Shown here: positions 12,896 through 13,070 of the stretch, one piece after another
Layout of the letters: each line of letters starts with the position of its first letter
Numbering within the stretch: position 1 is the stretch's first letter
Program-made: the position numbers and the translations under genes
Notes under the pieces: generated by a model
What the model was told of the DNA's origin: nothing
The model's input: the letters and a program-made list of their open reading frames with translations, nothing else
The model's database searches: none
NCBI GenBank assembly: GCA_003151555.1
Contig: PLXU01000048.1
Location: forward strand, 6,017 to 19,086
Direction of reading: 5' to 3'
DNA from: Acidimicrobiaceae bacterium
GTDB taxonomy: Bacteria > Actinomycetota > Acidimicrobiia > Acidimicrobiales > RAAP-2
DNA length: 13,070 nucleotides

Positions 12896-13070
12896 GGCAG
12901 ATTCATACCGACGGCGCCTGCCGCGGCAATCCCGGACCGGGTGGCTGGGCCTGGGCCGAGGGTCGCGACGGTTTCGCCAGCGGCGCCGCGGCGCACACGA
13001 CGAACCAGCGCATGGAGGTGATGGCGGTCATCGAGGCGTTGCGCGAGAACGTGGAGAACCCGATAGAGAT
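12892..13070 (+). CDS. rnhA: Ribonuclease HI (5' part, 3' end outside window)
   Basis: The first 59 residues of an RNase HI, the enzyme that cuts the RNA strand of RNA-DNA hybrids with two metal ions. It opens with HTDGACRGNPGPGGWAWA (5-22), containing the first catalytic Asp7, and continues to TTNQRMEVMAVIEAL (36-50), with the catalytic Glu42. The third acidic residue and the rest lie beyond the window. ATG 12892 overlaps the Rrf2 stop (ATGA) and has no RBS, so translation is probably coupled. The linker between the first strand and TTNQRME is shorter than in E. coli RNase HI, as expected for compact actinobacterial forms. Confidence 0.93.
   Translation, partial: MRQIHTDGACRGNPGPGGWAWAEGRDGFASGAAAHTTNQRMEVMAVIEALRENVENPIE

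Overview
The window (about 13 kb, GC-rich, compact, many GTG starts and 4-nt start/stop overlaps) looks like a chromosomal segment of a high-GC actinomycete-type bacterium. The split SUF locus with a Rieske ferredoxin, a threonine-rich LytR-CpsA-Psr (LCP) protein, the acyl-CoA dehydrogenase family member and the likely leaderless starts fit Actinomycetota. Acidimicrobiia is my best guess, but it rests on general resemblance and not on a marker gene. No phage, transposon, CRISPR, tRNA or rRNA is visible.

The core is an iron-sulfur cluster assembly (SUF) locus in two arms that face each other. The plus-strand arm holds the 3' end of sufB (1-542), then, after a 2-kb interruption, sufD, a Rieske-type ferredoxin and a first sufC (2556-4833), the last three linked by GTGA overlaps. 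The minus-strand arm (8669-6214) holds a second sufC, the cysteine desulfurase sufS and the scaffold/sulfur-transfer protein sufU. An LCP cell-envelope gene (4870-6210) lies between the arms and ends 3 bp from sufU. Between sufB and sufD sit a zinc-ribbon membrane protein (DUF4190-like), a small four-cysteine protein of unknown function and, on the opposite strand, a crotonase with the residues of a dienoyl-CoA isomerase. SufS should supply persulfide sulfur to SufU, and SufU to a SufBCD scaffold. The two SufC ATPases are the most unusual point, because the known SufBCD complex contains two SufC copies, one on SufB and one on SufD.

Upstream of the second sufC on the same strand are a metallo-beta-lactamase-fold hydrolase and a VOC (glyoxalase-fold) protein. 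Divergent from these runs an acyl-CoA dehydrogenase followed by an alpha/beta-hydrolase-like protein whose nucleophile serine is replaced by glycine. It overlaps at its 3' end with a convergent thiE (thiamine phosphate synthase). thiE diverges from an Rrf2-type regulator without any cysteine, which overlaps the start of an RNase HI gene cut by the window end.

Three signals recur. Several starts (1289, 4870, 8669, and more weakly 9326 and 12437) have a -10-like hexamer 6-7 nt upstream and no ribosome binding site, as expected for leaderless mRNAs. Converging genes end with almost no space between them. Genes within each arm overlap by 4 nt. No sufE, sufT or sufR is seen in the window.
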